DNA from: Orobanche coerulescens
Taxonomy: Eukaryota > Streptophyta > Magnoliopsida > Lamiales > Orobanchaceae
Length of the DNA stretch: 64,000 bases
NCBI GenBank assembly: GCA_033398695.1
Contig: CM065802.1
Coordinates: 141,470,096-141,534,095, forward strand
Direction of reading: 5' to 3'
The translations under genes were made by a program, and so were the position numbers. The notes below the pieces were generated by a model that was not told the DNA's origin, made no database searches, and saw nothing but the letters and a program-made list of their open reading frames with translations. Below are positions 41,962 through 53,564 of the stretch, piece after piece; the first letter of the stretch is position 1, and each line of letters starts with the position of its first letter.

Positions 41962-43930
41962 TGTAACACCCCCAAGTTATTCAGGGTATATTACAGCGCC
42001 GTGAACCCCACCTTGGGACCCACAAGGCTAATCATACGCGGAACTATAAAACTTGACCGAGAAGGTCCAAATACAATGAAATGAAAGACGATACAAAGGG
42101 TATCCAAACCATGTCCAATGTATCCAAATACATTACAGTACAAAATCAAAACCTCGGCAACACAGGCCGGAACATCAAGGAAGACTGAAAACAAACAATA
42201 CTCGAGTATTCAATAACCATTCCAGTACAACAACACTGAATGGAGGAACACAAAACATAACCGGAGATAAGACACAGTATAACGCTTGCCCATCATCTTC
42301 ATGCCGACCCGATACCTGCTTATCCGCTCTACTGGAACCTGAAATACATAAAAAATATTTCCCCCATAAAGGGGTTAGCCGTCGAATAGCTAGTGCAAGT
42401 ATATCAAGTATGAAATACAATACTCCTCGACAATAAAGTAAAGGTAACCGTCAATTAATCAATTCAAGACCAGTGTTCCGGAATAACTAAATCTCATAGC
42501 ATCACATCAATACATACATGATCAACCGTGGAACCGCACCAGAGGCTACGGAACCCTCAGGGGACCCGTCGGCCCGCCCCAGAGTGGTTAACCCAAATTA
42601 TCTGTGGAATCGCACCAAAGGCTACGAAACCCTCAGGGGACCTATCGGCCCGCCCCAGAGTGGATATAAACAATCATGCCATTCATATATCTTACTTTCA
42701 AAGTCGAGAACGTACAATCATAAATATATACTTGCCTTTGAGACATCGAGAAATTGAACGGAAAAGAGTATGAGTTCGGTAGGTCCAAGAATGCACTTCC
42801 GGCACCTAAACGATTCGTAAGGTATATGATAATCAATAATCCATACTCATAATTCACGAAGAATCTCCCGAATCCCATTTACGATTCACGAAAATACAAG
42901 GGTAAACAACTAGAGGTTGGAAAATCACCCAAGTCCGAACACGGCACAAACCAATCCGTAAAATCGTAGGAAAAGCATGTATACGGGATATATACATCAT
43001 AATCTCAAGGTTCTGAAGCTTCAGAACGGATAAATCGGACGAATCTAGGAAAAACCCCAAAATTCCCAAAAAATAGGATTCTAAGGATTTTTACCTTGAT
43101 TTGGACGATAGAATGGATTAGATGTTGTGTAATCCTTGTTCTCCAACCAAAGATGTTGCTGTTTGAAGATAGATCGCTTCCAATCGCCCAAAATCGCCTC
43201 TCCCGAGCTTCTCCTGTCGAAAATGAGTGAAGAGAATGAAAAATGACGAAATGGAAGTCAACTGTCCAATATATACTCGCCCAGTCTAGCGCACGCTACG
43301 CCTCGATTATTAGCGTGCGCTAGCGAGGTCACCAAGTATTCTAGTGGCTTCTGTCGGCCCCATTAGCGTGCGCTAATCGCCTAATCTTAGCCTGCGCTAG
43401 CCAAAAATGGTGTCCAGAACCTACTATCCTCTGCCCGGCTCGAGTCTTAGCGTGCGCTACCGCTATGGCTTAGCGTGCGCTATCCGAAGACTAGCGTACG
43501 TTACTTGATAGTCCAGAAAACCTGACAACCTCACTGCCTCTTCCAACCATCCCGTTAGCGTGCGCTACGGACGGATGTTAGCGCGCGCTACTGACCACTA
43601 ATAGCATGCGTTAACGAACTCCTAGCGCGCATTAACTGCCTGTCCAGTAAGCAGTATGAGTTACTAGTTATGACCTAACTGGTCCCTCAGCGCGCGCTAC
43701 GGCTCAAAGCTAGCGTGCGCTACTTAAGCAGAATTAGCGTGCGTTAGCCTAGGCCTAGCGTGCGCTATTTCTCTGACCCAGAACACTTCCGCAAGGTCTA
43801 AACAACATGATTGTGATCCAAAAAGATACGAAACTCTATAACAATATCGAAAACATCACCAAGAGTTTACAGAGCGACGAAATAAGAAAAACGGCAAGGT
43901 CAAACAGTCAATAAAAATACGGGTATTACA
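41962..43930 (-). repeat. Gypsy-a LTR d (outermost LTR)
   Basis: Full-length copy, 1969 bp, ending at the presumed target duplication CTGGG. It resembles LTR a more than b in several places. For example, both have AATGCACTTCCGGCACC where b and c read AACGTGC(A/T)T(T/C)CGGCACC. Confidence 0.9.
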
Positions 43931-43935
43931 CTGGG

Positions 43936-44190
43936 AACTCAGCTCCCGGATGGAGGAAGGAAAGTGAAGGAAATGATGAAGTGAAGGTCAACTCAGGTTA
44001 ATAAAACTTGACCCTTCATTACGTACGTTAACATGCAATGTTAACGTACGCTACGCATTTTACGTACGTAACACTCAGGTGTTAGCGTACGTAATGGCTC
44101 GGCAGACCAATCTGCCCGATTTGTTGAGGTCGATAACATACGCTACAACAAACAATTACCGTACGCTACAAAGAAGCTTACTTACGCAAC
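43936..44190 (-). repeat. Older gypsy-type LTR, right piece
   Basis: Continuation of 30600-31018 on the other side of Gypsy-a. It carries ACGTACGTTA, AACGTACGCTA and TTACGTACGTAA words like those at 800-1170. A short (CA)n run at 44181-44191 leads into the CACTA terminus. Confidence 0.45.
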
Positions 44191-44191
44191 A

Positions 44192-44560
44192 CACACACAC
44201 ACTACACCATATATGACCTATTGCAAGCACACAAAAGTGTATTCTTAGACCCGAAAAATGTTACAGTAGATGTTTATGTAACGTTTTGGCCAAAATTCGG
44301 CGTTGCATTTACTGGCGTTGCCTATGCTCTCTATTGCAACATTATGTGTACTTATTGCAACACATTTGGTAGTATTACAATAGCACTTTTTTGTAACACT
44401 CTGATCTGTTTTAGTAACATTTTTAAGGTGTTACAATAGACTAATGCAACACTTTTTAGCAACATTTACATCCCTATTGTAATACTTTTAAATTTTGTTT
44501 GCAACACTAATCTGCAACACTTTTTATTAGTCCGAATTGCAATATCCTGTTTGAAATTTC
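44192..44560 (+). mobile_element. CACTA terminus with subterminal repeats
   Basis: CACTACACCATATATGACCT at 44192 resembles the left end of the element at 2817 (CACTACTCCATAGATGGCCT). The next 350 bp are packed with TTGCAACA, TGTTACA and GCAACACTTTT words in both orientations, as in the subterminal regions of CACTA elements. The other end of this element was not found before the Gypsy-b LTR at 49634, so its extent is unknown. Confidence 0.55.
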
Positions 44561-44821
44561 AATATACCATTCACAAAAGCATATCAAACCAGAAATCACA
44601 TTTCAAATTTCCCAAATGGCAAATCCAACAAAATATGTCAATAAAGCCGAAACAAAACCGATGTGTACCACGACATCATCTTACATCTAGTACTTAAGCC
44701 TAAAGTCAAAATACATAATCGACCTACACCATAATCCTACATGAAACTGTCTTTCAAGTCAAAATATCCAACCAATCAATTACGCATATACAAAATAAAA
44801 GTACTGATCATCAATCATCAT
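44561..44821. other. Probable 3' untranslated region, nothing else seen
   Basis: AT-rich non-coding sequence between the CACTA subterminal repeats and the stop codon of the minus-strand reading that follows. Confidence 0.3.
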
Positions 44822-45165
44822 GAAGTTCATTTTCCTCAGCTCGCGATCGTCGTCCTCGCACTCATCGTCATGAACCACCTTTTCTATGATGCTATTTTCA
44901 TATGCTAAGGAGTTGTGAGCATAATCTTCCTTGTCTGTTCTTTCTTGCTCCATAACGTTGATCTCTCTTCTTAATTTCCTCCCTTATAGTCTTTTTCAAA
45001 TCATCAATATCAGTAGCTGCAGTACCGGACCTAAAAAGTTTTGGCTGCTGATCTTTCATTATATTTCTGCATTTTCCATATCTACCTAGAAGCCAATTCG
45101 GTCCATGGCTTGGTTTTTTGACTTGCTCCCCACTGTCATCTTCAACAACAATTGTAGTCTACAAA
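44769..45165 (-). pseudogene. Unrecognised terminal exon(s) near the CACTA end
   Basis: On the minus strand a reading from about 45160 gives TTIVVEDDSGEQVKKPSHG, PNWLLGRYGKCRNIMKDQQP and TDIDDLKKTIREEI. After a shift near 44955 it gives EDYAHNSLAYENSIIEKVVH, an acidic run, and a stop near 44769. It has coding character and lies next to the CACTA terminus in the position of a transposon gene's last exon. I do not recognise the family. A further exon-like piece (46526-46440, SLDGFDLDDLQSHTSY) lies upstream on the same strand. Confidence 0.35.
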
Positions 45166-46767
45166 TAAACATGATTAAACAAAAATACAAACACATTAGG
45201 GTGCAGTGTTATAAGGACCATTAGACTTATATAAGGACCAGGTGCAGTGTTACCTCTGTATGCAGAAAGTGGGCTTCGGGTGCTCAAATCCAAGCAAAGG
45301 CCCACGAGAACACCTAGTTGCAAACCTGAGAGACAGAACAAATAAGACATGGTGTTTACGAAAATGAGCGTATGGATACATCACGTCAAATTCATCGGCT
45401 TCAGATTCATGCCCAGTATTGTACTTCATGATTTGAAGGAGGATATACGAGGTTGAATTTAGGATTCTTAAATGTGATATGGATTTAGGATCTCATCATA
45501 TTGTATAAACTATACTAAGTTAAGATACTTCTACTGTATATGGGGCACACATCTTTAGCAAAAAATCCTAGCAGTAAAAAATGATAAGGCATACTTCAAA
45601 ATTTTCCTCTGATTTGCCAGGAAAAATATAAAAACCCAGCATGCCCAGAAACTGATAATCCGAAAGTTTCTGAAACACCAATGTTACATAATAAATCAGG
45701 CAAAAATCACATTCCCAGATTCACTAGCAGCTTCAAATTTCAGGTCATGTGGCCGTGGCATCAAGTTTGAACCGCAGAAAGAAAAACGAGTATAAAACTA
45801 CTTCTTTAGGGTCACTGTATATACTTGGAAATGGAATTCCTCTGTTGCAGGCAGTTCAGTGATAAAAAGACAAACATTTATCTAGCATGTATGATGGTAA
45901 GCAAACAGAGAGAAGCAGATAAATCTAAGTAAAAGATATACTTGAACAGCAAGTATAGTAACAAGTTAGGATGATATAATATTTCTAATACACGGACCGA
46001 GCGACAACAACAACAACAAAATCTAAGCCTTAGTCCCAAAATGATTTGGGGTTGGCTAACATGAATCAAACTTTGAAACCGTCAATGATCATTACATAAA
46101 TAACATAAAAGGAGAAAAAGAGGGAAAAAAGTAGAGAAAAAAGCAAATAAAAAAAGAGAATGAATGTAAAAAAAAATGAAAAATGAAAAATCTTCAAAAT
46201 TAATTGTGTTGTTTTATTAAGAGACTGACTCTTTTCTGGATTATTGGTTTAATGCAGTACAATTAATTGAAATCTTCAAAATAAGAAAATGTGGAGTAAG
46301 AAAATAAGCCAACAATTAGAAACAAACTATTGCCAAACCAAAAAGAGGAAAGAAGAATATACACAGGAGCTTTAACAAATGATGGACCATAATATTCATT
46401 TTGAGGAAGTAAAACAAGTGAGGAGAATGAAAAACAGCTTACCACGTGATAGCCACCTGTATAACTGGTATGAGATTGGAGATCATCAAGATCAAAACCA
46501 TCTAAGGATCCGGATATTAGAAGCTGGGATAAGAGAAAAAAGTATTTAGCAACGACTTATCACTTCAACAAGGGAAAATTCCTTAATAATTCATGTGAAA
46601 TACATATGAACTATTGGTGAGGTAGACCAGTAGAAGTGCACATCCAAGCCAATGATGCAGGGCCGGAACCAGGCATAATGCGAACATACAAAAACTGGAA
46701 GTAAATATATAAAAAATACTAGTCAACAATGTTAGTTATTTAGGATTCAACATTAGAATGATGTTCT

Positions 46768-46848
<81 letters not shown>

Positions 46849-47951
46849 TTTTAAGTTGCTCTTAGTGAAACAGGCTAGTTACTTGATTAGGTCAAACCAG
46901 TTTTATTGTAATCCCTTTTCAAGAACAGCTACTTATAAGCACAAGTCTGCAATTAAGCTTATAAAAACTTCCACAAAATGAAACTAGAAATATGCTATAA
47001 TGGGCATAACGTCATTCAAAAATGTGGGTTCAGGATGTGGTTATTTCAGTGCATTTGAAGTTAGGGTTTAATTTTGCTAAGTTATCTTCATGTTTAAACA
47101 CATGCTTTAAAGTTTGAATTGGGTAAAAGCCTAATAAAGTTGCTGAAAATTTATTATCTCAACATTGATTCACAACCCTGCTGGAGTGAAGACTCAAATC
47201 TGACTCCCTTGTTCTGGAAGAAATTTAAATCCAAGCAAGCATGTTAAAAGCAAAGGAACATTAGTGTTACCCATAGAGTAGATTTCAGTGTCGTGTAAAA
47301 CAATCGAGAATACAATCCCCATTCTATTTAAAGCATTTTTGGTAAAAAGACAAAAAAAATTGAGAACCACACCTAGAGCCAAATTGGATTCCTCACAAAG
47401 TCCATCAAGTATGTCTAATTTTTAAAGAATAAAGATCATTGATTACGTCGTTAAATATTTTCATTAACTCACAGGAACTACAGCATTTCACACCCTTGAT
47501 AATATTAACCATCATATCTATAACTGACTGCATAACAATTTATTAGAGAGGCTTGTACACATCAACATGTGAAGATCCCTCCAAACATGCTATTAAACTG
47601 TCCCACGCATTAGTCAGCAACTTATGCCCCGATATTTGTCAAGCAATTACCATCAACTTTCAGACCATATTATGTCAAATCAGAAAAGAATGCCGAATCA
47701 AGTTAGATCAAAGCATATTAGAAAAGATGTATGGGTTTGTGGAAAACCAACACAATCCAACAATGTTTATGAGATCCAAGATATGCATACAAGTGGACGG
47801 GATTACATTTAACTAGCTTCAATATTCAATGTTCTATCAGCCAACCATCAACTCGTAAAATATGGATAGGATATAAAGGAAATATAGCAAAGAAAAGGTA
47901 GATTTCCAAAACAAAGTACACAAATAAACTGTTCGGAAACAACTTAATCAC
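45166..47951. other. Mostly non-coding; AT microsatellite and one exon-like piece
   Basis: No identifiable gene. A minus-strand stretch at about 47625-47550 reads LLTNAWDSLIACLEGSSHVD and could be an exon of unknown origin. No further transportin exons were found here despite looking for the expected continuation. Confidence 0.35.
46771..46844. repeat. (AT)n microsatellite, 74 bp
   Basis: Uninterrupted AT dinucleotide repeat. Confidence 0.95.
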
Positions 47952-48715
47952 CTGCACAATGGGCATCAATGTTGGTAAAATTTCAGCTCCAAATACGTTA
48001 GAAATAAAATCCAGGGCAGCTGCAATGCATTTACGTAAATTCCATACGTTTACAATGTCATCATCCTGCAATTACAAATCAAAAAACCACATCAAAATAT
48101 TCAACTCAATCTCTGATCCCAAGATCTCGCACTATGCAAAGATAGAATATATAGGTATCTTGTGCAGCCAGTACAGGTTTATATATGTTCAATCAGTCTG
48201 AGAAAAAATGATGAAATTAATATATACATACCTCATCTTCTACATCCTCCGATCCATGAAAATGAGATGAATGAAAACGAGGCTTTAGATCCTGTATCAA
48301 AATATTAGTATGAGGGAACCAAGTACTTTGCACAGTATACTTGATGCAACATTAAGAATTGCAACTGAACCTGCTCTCTATCTGGAAGAGATCCATCCTC
48401 CTGCAATGACATGTGAACAAAGAGCATTAATTTCATAAGGGTCGTATAATTAGATGGTTTAGAGATGAAACAGACAATAAACCTCAGCTTCCAAAAGAGA
48501 TTCATCATCGTCAGCATATGCCATGTTTGAGATAAAAATCTACAGAAGTTGCATAAAATAGTTAAAGTGTACATCAGTTGGAAAATAGAAAATAAAAAAC
48601 AGAATAAACAAAATAAGATTGGAATCCCAATTGCATCATGAGTCATACTGGAATAAGACGTGGTAAAAACTCACTCAAGTTTTCAGGTGGAAGTTCAGCT
48701 TCGCAGTAAGCAGAC
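47952..48715 (-). pseudogene. Transportin-1 (importin beta-2) gene fragment, five exons
   Basis: Five consecutive exons on the minus strand, all with AG/GT borders and in one continuous frame. 48715-48649: [20 protein letters not shown]. 48539-48483: IFISNMAYADDDESLLEAE. 48400-48371: EDGSLPDREQ. 48291-48232: DLKPRFHSSHFHGSEDVEDE. 48065-47952: [13 protein letters not shown] through [13 protein letters not shown]. The order and wording match the middle of plant transportin-1, including its acidic loop and the VWNLRKC block after it. Transportin is a HEAT-repeat karyopherin that carries PY-signal cargo into the nucleus. No upstream or downstream transportin exons are present and a CACTA terminus lies 3.8 kb away, so this is a fragment, probably a captured copy. 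No stop or shift is seen in the 109 codons. Confidence 0.8.
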
Positions 48716-49633
48716 CTGATTAAACAATCAGTAAATGTGGTTACCATAACGATGGATAGAGAGTAAATCCCAAACATTTTCAGCCCATCAATGTTTTGTG
48801 GAAGTCGTATGGTGGAAAATGCTTTCCCCAGGGCCTAGAGCCTAGTTGTTTCTTGGTTTGGCCTATGCAAAACCAGTTCTCAAATATAAAGGTGCATGCA
48901 CACACATATAATTTGTAGCTCTTGCACTTGTCATTAAAAACTAGTTTTTGATGGGGAACAGAAGGAAGTTGGCATGTGAAAATTTTATGTATTCTTTTTG
49001 CTTGCCATTTGGATCTTAAATCTGAAACTTTAACATGTGCTTCGGTTATATCTTTTACACATGATTGACTTGTCAGGTAGTGGACTGGTTACATTTAGAA
49101 ATGTGCAGTCTTAAGCAGAACAAAGCTGCATGGTTCGAAAATTCAAGGTACAGTGATTAGTTGCTTTAAGAATAGTTGCTAAAAAACAAATAGCATTGAA
49201 TTTAAAACTTTAATGGTCTAATGGTTCTTTTGGGATTTATTGCTAGTATTTTTGGTCATTAGTTGTCTGAATCTATTTCTCAAATTGTCACCAAGATTTC
49301 AGTGACGTATATCATCACCAAGATGCTTAGACACTGATTAGTTTAAGATCTACACTCATTTTTTTTTTTTTGGTTAAACATGCTGAACTTAATGTTTTGT
49401 TAAACATGTTAAATAGAAATCGGCAATCCCCAGAGGCATCTCCAACACAAAATTACCTTAAATAAACTGAAATTTTCAAATAGCAACTTCAATCTGCAGA
49501 AAATTAAGAACATATAATCTAATCGAACGACATGAATAATTAGACAATCTTGTGCATATACCTCTAGTCGAACCTGATGAGCTTTGGATAATGAACCCTA
49601 ATTACAATCGAAATTATACATATACATATATAA
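48716..49633. other. Non-coding stretch upstream of the transportin exons
   Basis: No exon or repeat is recognised. It would be intron or captured flank. It ends at the Gypsy-b LTR. Confidence 0.35.
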
Positions 49634-51953
49634 TGTAATACCCGAGATTTCTGATGTGTATTTGAACCTTGTGATATGTATTTGTTGCATTCTGATCTGA
49701 GTATTATTCTCCGTATTTCATGATCCCGTGTTGTTGAGAGTATGATTTCATGAATGTGTTCAAATTGTGATTTTTTGCACTTGTAGCGCACGCTATCGAC
49801 TAGGCGTAGCGTACGCTAATTTGGGTTTCGTAGTGCACGCTATGTATGAACCTTAGCGCGTGCTATACGTAGTCAACTTGATTAAGACAGGGTGGTAGGT
49901 GAGATCAGCCGCGGATCTTGGTCGGGACATGTCGGGATGAACCTGGACGGCTTTTGGGAAAAGCCGAGTCAACGCTGTTTAGCGCACGGTACTGGTATGA
50001 GTACAGTGAGGTCAGTAAGCTTCGTATGACCGTTAGCGCACGCTATATAAGTGGTAGCGTACGCTAATTTACGAACTTAGCGCACGTAAGGGGGTGTTAG
50101 CGCACGCTAAGTCGAGACCAGGCAGAAGCAGTAGAATGCAGGCCCGTTAGCGCACGCTATGGATATGGACTAGCGCGCGCTAATAACCATTTTCTATATA
50201 TAGGACAGCACCCTTTTTCATTTTTCAGATTTCATCACTTCCCAAACTCGCTAATAACTCTTTTTCATCCTAAACCTCTCATATCATCATCCTAGCTCGA
50301 GTTTGAAGATTGTAGATCATTGGAGATTGGTGTTCAAGCTTTCGATATTGGATTTCTTCAAGTTCCTCCTTGTTCTTCACTATTTTGAGGTAGGTGATTC
50401 TTCACCAACTGGAGTAGTATTCTTAAGGATGTTTTGGATCATGTTTTGAGATTATCTAATCAGTTAAATTCGTACATAGTCGAACATCATGTTGTTAGAA
50501 GGATATTTTCGATGATTCAGTACTTCTTCATCGTATAGACCATTGAACCTTTTAGTGTCTGAACTCCTAAGCACATTCATGAAGCTACAAACCGATTATG
50601 GCCAGTTTATGGAGATTATCAAGTTCTTATGTATTTCATAATGGAATTACACGTATTGGGGCATTGAATGGATTGAACTTAGGATACTTTTCTTAAAGAT
50701 GAAGATGATGTATCAAGTGAATTTAGTAGTCAAGTTCTTGTGGTATTCTACGGAGTAATTTCGATATATTGTTGGTTCAGATAAGTGAAGAACATGATTA
50801 GAATCATTATAAGAAGAACTATCCTGTGATGTATTGTAGAATCCGACCGTAGGATACTTTGATCTTAGGTAGGATAATACGTGTTTTTGTCGGGTTAGAA
50901 TCCTAATGTTGATTCAAATCCATATTGATATAGGGCAGCGTAGTAAACTCATATGTTTGAGTATATCAAGCTCGTTTTGATGTTCTTGATGATTAAACCG
51001 TTTATCCTGAACCGTTAGTTATACCGATATATTATTCGTTGAAGGTTCGGGTTTTGGTGGATTGATCGAGTGAGAGTTCTTCGAGCTGGTTGAAGATTTC
51101 TTCTTCGTACTAACAACCCTTACCGCCATTCTAAGGCAAGTATCTGTTAAAATTGGTATTTTGAGCATGCATGTGGTTTATTCATGTTGTTGAACATGGG
51201 ATTTATTTCGTTGAATTGTAATGATATTTCATTATCAAGTGTTTGTATGTTCATGTTGATGGACATAGCGATTTTGCATATATGTATGCATGAGTTGTTT
51301 TTGTATATGTTGTACGATCTATGCTTAGGGCGCTGGATCGGATGTCCACCTCGTGTTGGTCCGACGGGATCATCTTGGGATCTATGCTGAGGGCGCTGGA
51401 TCATTGGACGGGTTTTTCCACCTCGTGTTGGTCCGACGGGATCATCTTGGGATCTATGCTGAGGGCGCTGGATCGTTGGAATACCCATGTTGTGTTAATG
51501 GAATCTTGTGGATTCGCATTGTTGGATTCCGGTAGCGGAAGTCCGTGTTGTGTATTTGGTTATGCATTGTTGTTGCATATTCGATTTGTTTAATATGATA
51601 CTTGTACTAGCATCGTTTTGCTAACCCCTTCGGGGGTGGACATTTGTTTTGATGTTCAGGTAGCCGAGGAGCGGGAAAATAGCCACAGTACCGACATGAT
51701 GACGAAGGGGCTCAGTGATGTTTATTGTTATTGTGATTTGTCTTCTTGGTTCATTTTCAGTACTCGAGTACGTGTGTCTTATTAATATTTCGAGGTGGTT
51801 GTAATAATGACTCGTTTGATCTGTTTGCAACCGGTTTTGTATTGTGAACTTCTATAGTACTGTTGCATTATATTTACATTTTTTTTAATTAGCCTTGTAA
51901 ATCCTTACTTAAAGGGTTTTCTGTAATTATTCCGAATATCTCGGGGTGTTACA
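49634..51953 (+). repeat. Gypsy-b LTR 1
   Basis: 2320 bp, TGTAATACCCGAG to CGGGGTGTTACA. The palindrome cluster (TAGCGCACGCTA type) is at 49785-50190. A 60-75 bp unit starting GATCTATGCTGAGGGCGCTGG is present in about 2.5 tandem copies (51315-51490). A hairpin AACCCCTTCGGGGGT lies at 51623-51637. TATATATAGGACAGC (about 50197) resembles a TATA box. Confidence 0.9.
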
Positions 51954-51958
51954 GAATA

Positions 51959-51969
51959 TGGTATCGGAG
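51959..51969 (+). promoter_or_regulatory. Primer-binding site of Gypsy-b unit 1
   Basis: TGGTATCGGAG follows the LTR end after GAATA. The next bases (CTAAAA) present in unit 2 are deleted here. Confidence 0.85.
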
Positions 51970-52193
51970 ATTCATGGATATCTTGGCAGTCGGGTTTTAG
52001 TTGGGTCTGTTTTCATTATTTGATTTACGGGTCGTTCGTAACATCACTGTTCAGCCATCGTCGTCATGTGGACCGTGGTTGTAAGTCTCCTAATCTCTTA
52101 TACTGCCGTTTTACTTAATTTCTATGTTGTGAATATTGACGGGCTTTATTTTTGAAAATTTGGCCTTGGATATTGAGTAGTTGTGTTTACAGT

Positions 52194-53564
52194 ATGTTGA
52201 GGGGAGGACGTGGACGCGGACGCAGTCGTGGACGCAGACGTGGTAATGTGAGACAGGAGGATTCAGCGACTACCCCAGAATTATCGGCTAGTCGAACCGA
52301 TTTCCATTCTGGAGGACAACAGAGGTCAGCGAATGACAACGCAAATCCTAACATGCCGGGAGTGCTTCAATAGGTGGTTGCTCAGATAAACCAGTTCGCT
52401 CATGTGGTCGACCGCATGCAGACGGCAATGGGACAGAAGCATAACGAGGATAATCGGGGAGACAGATGTCTTACTGAGGTGGTCAAATTGCACCCACCAA
52501 AATTTGACGGTTCTGTTGAGGTACTTACTTGGGATCATTGGCTGAAGGAGTTAGAGAAGATATTTGCGGGGATTAACTGTCTCGAGGACCGGAAAGTTCC
52601 TATTGCCCAGTATTTTCTGACTGGGGAGGCTTTTGACTGGTGGAAAGCTATTCGACCTGAGAATCATAATGCTGACTGGACGGAATTCAAACTAATGATG
52701 GAAGCACAATATTATCCTCGTCCAGTTAGAGAGGCGAAAATCCGAGAGTTTTTCTCACCGCAGAGTTCGGAAGCATCTTTGACAGACATAATCAAGACTT
52801 TTAATCATCAGCTGACTTGTGTGCGACACTTGGTCAGGACGGAGGCGGAGAAGATTTTTCACTTCGATATGCGGATGAAGCCGGAGATTCAACAGTACAT
52901 GTCCGGATTCGAGTGTACTGCGTTGCGACAATATCAGGACAAGGCGCTGGCCTACGACATAAAAGAGGCAGCGGTGGAGAAATCGGTGGAGGCAAAGAAG
53001 CAGAAGGTGTCCGGAAACTTCTCGGAAAACAAGAGTGGTGGGCCCCGCAAGGGTCAGTCTTCATTTTATTCATCTAGGAAACCTCCAAATCCTTCTCAAG
53101 GTGGAAAGAAGTTCCGGACAACATCAGCAGTTTCGGACGCATCAAAGAAGTGCTATAATTGTGGTCGAGCAGGGCATATTCGAGGTGATTGCCCCATTCC
53201 TTCTGTGACTTGTTTTGAATGTGGGCAAGAGGGGCACCGTGCGAATTTTTGCGGAAATTTGACTAGATCATTTGGTACTCGCACTCAAGTACCAGTTCCG
53301 AAAGAGATAAGTGTGAACCAGACACAGCAGAGTGGGTTTCAGCAGCAGAATGTTGGGAAGAGAGAGACATCCAGTGCTGGGTCCGTTCCTCCGCGCCTAT
53401 ACGAGATGAGGAAATCTGACGATCAGAACACTGTTGTTGCATCAGGTACGATTCAGATCCTTTTGCAACCAGTTAGTGTCTTCTTCGATTCAGGAGCTAC
53501 ACATTCTTTCATATCATTGAACTGTGTTAATCGTTTGAAACTCTCGTGTTTATTTGATTGTTAA
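52194..53564 (+). pseudogene. gag: Gypsy-b unit 1 gag, running into protease
   Basis: It starts MLRGGRGRGRSRGRRRG at 52194. An in-frame TAG at 52371 (CTTCAATAGG) interrupts it after 59 codons. The 396-codon reading then has VKLHPPKFDGSVEVLTWDHW, KVPIAQYFLTGEAFDWW and FHFDMRMKPEIQQYMSGF, typical gypsy gag. Two zinc knuckles follow, CYNCGRAGHIRGDC and CFECGQEGHRANFC, and the protease active site VFFDSGATHSFISL. TAA at 53562 ends it where unit 2 has GAA. Confidence 0.9.

Larger units (their letters stand above)
31019..43930 (-). mobile_element. Gypsy-a: Tekay-like chromovirus element with three tandem 5' LTRs
   Basis: Four LTR copies of about 2 kb (31019-33010, 37921-39936, 39944-41954, 41962-43930), with one internal region between the first and second. 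The block is flanked by CTCGG (31014-31018) and CTGGG (43931-43935), a 4/5 match that fits a 5-bp target duplication. The polypurine tract and primer site are at the expected places. Gag, protease, RT, RNase H, integrase and chromodomain-like tail are all recognisable but broken. Confidence 0.85.

Noticed and set aside
47553..47816. Plus-strand frame of 87 codons left of the transportin exons
   Set aside because: No recognisable motif. The minus strand of the same stretch shows exon-like text instead.
44192..48715. A complete CACTA element bounded by 44192 and a matching right end before the Gypsy-b LTR
   Set aside because: I could not find a complementary GTAGTG-type end before 49634, so only one terminus is claimed.
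51147..51488. Pro/Arg/Gln-rich minus-strand frame of 113 codons
   Set aside because: It comes from the tandem sub-repeat of Gypsy-b LTR 1 read in antisense.
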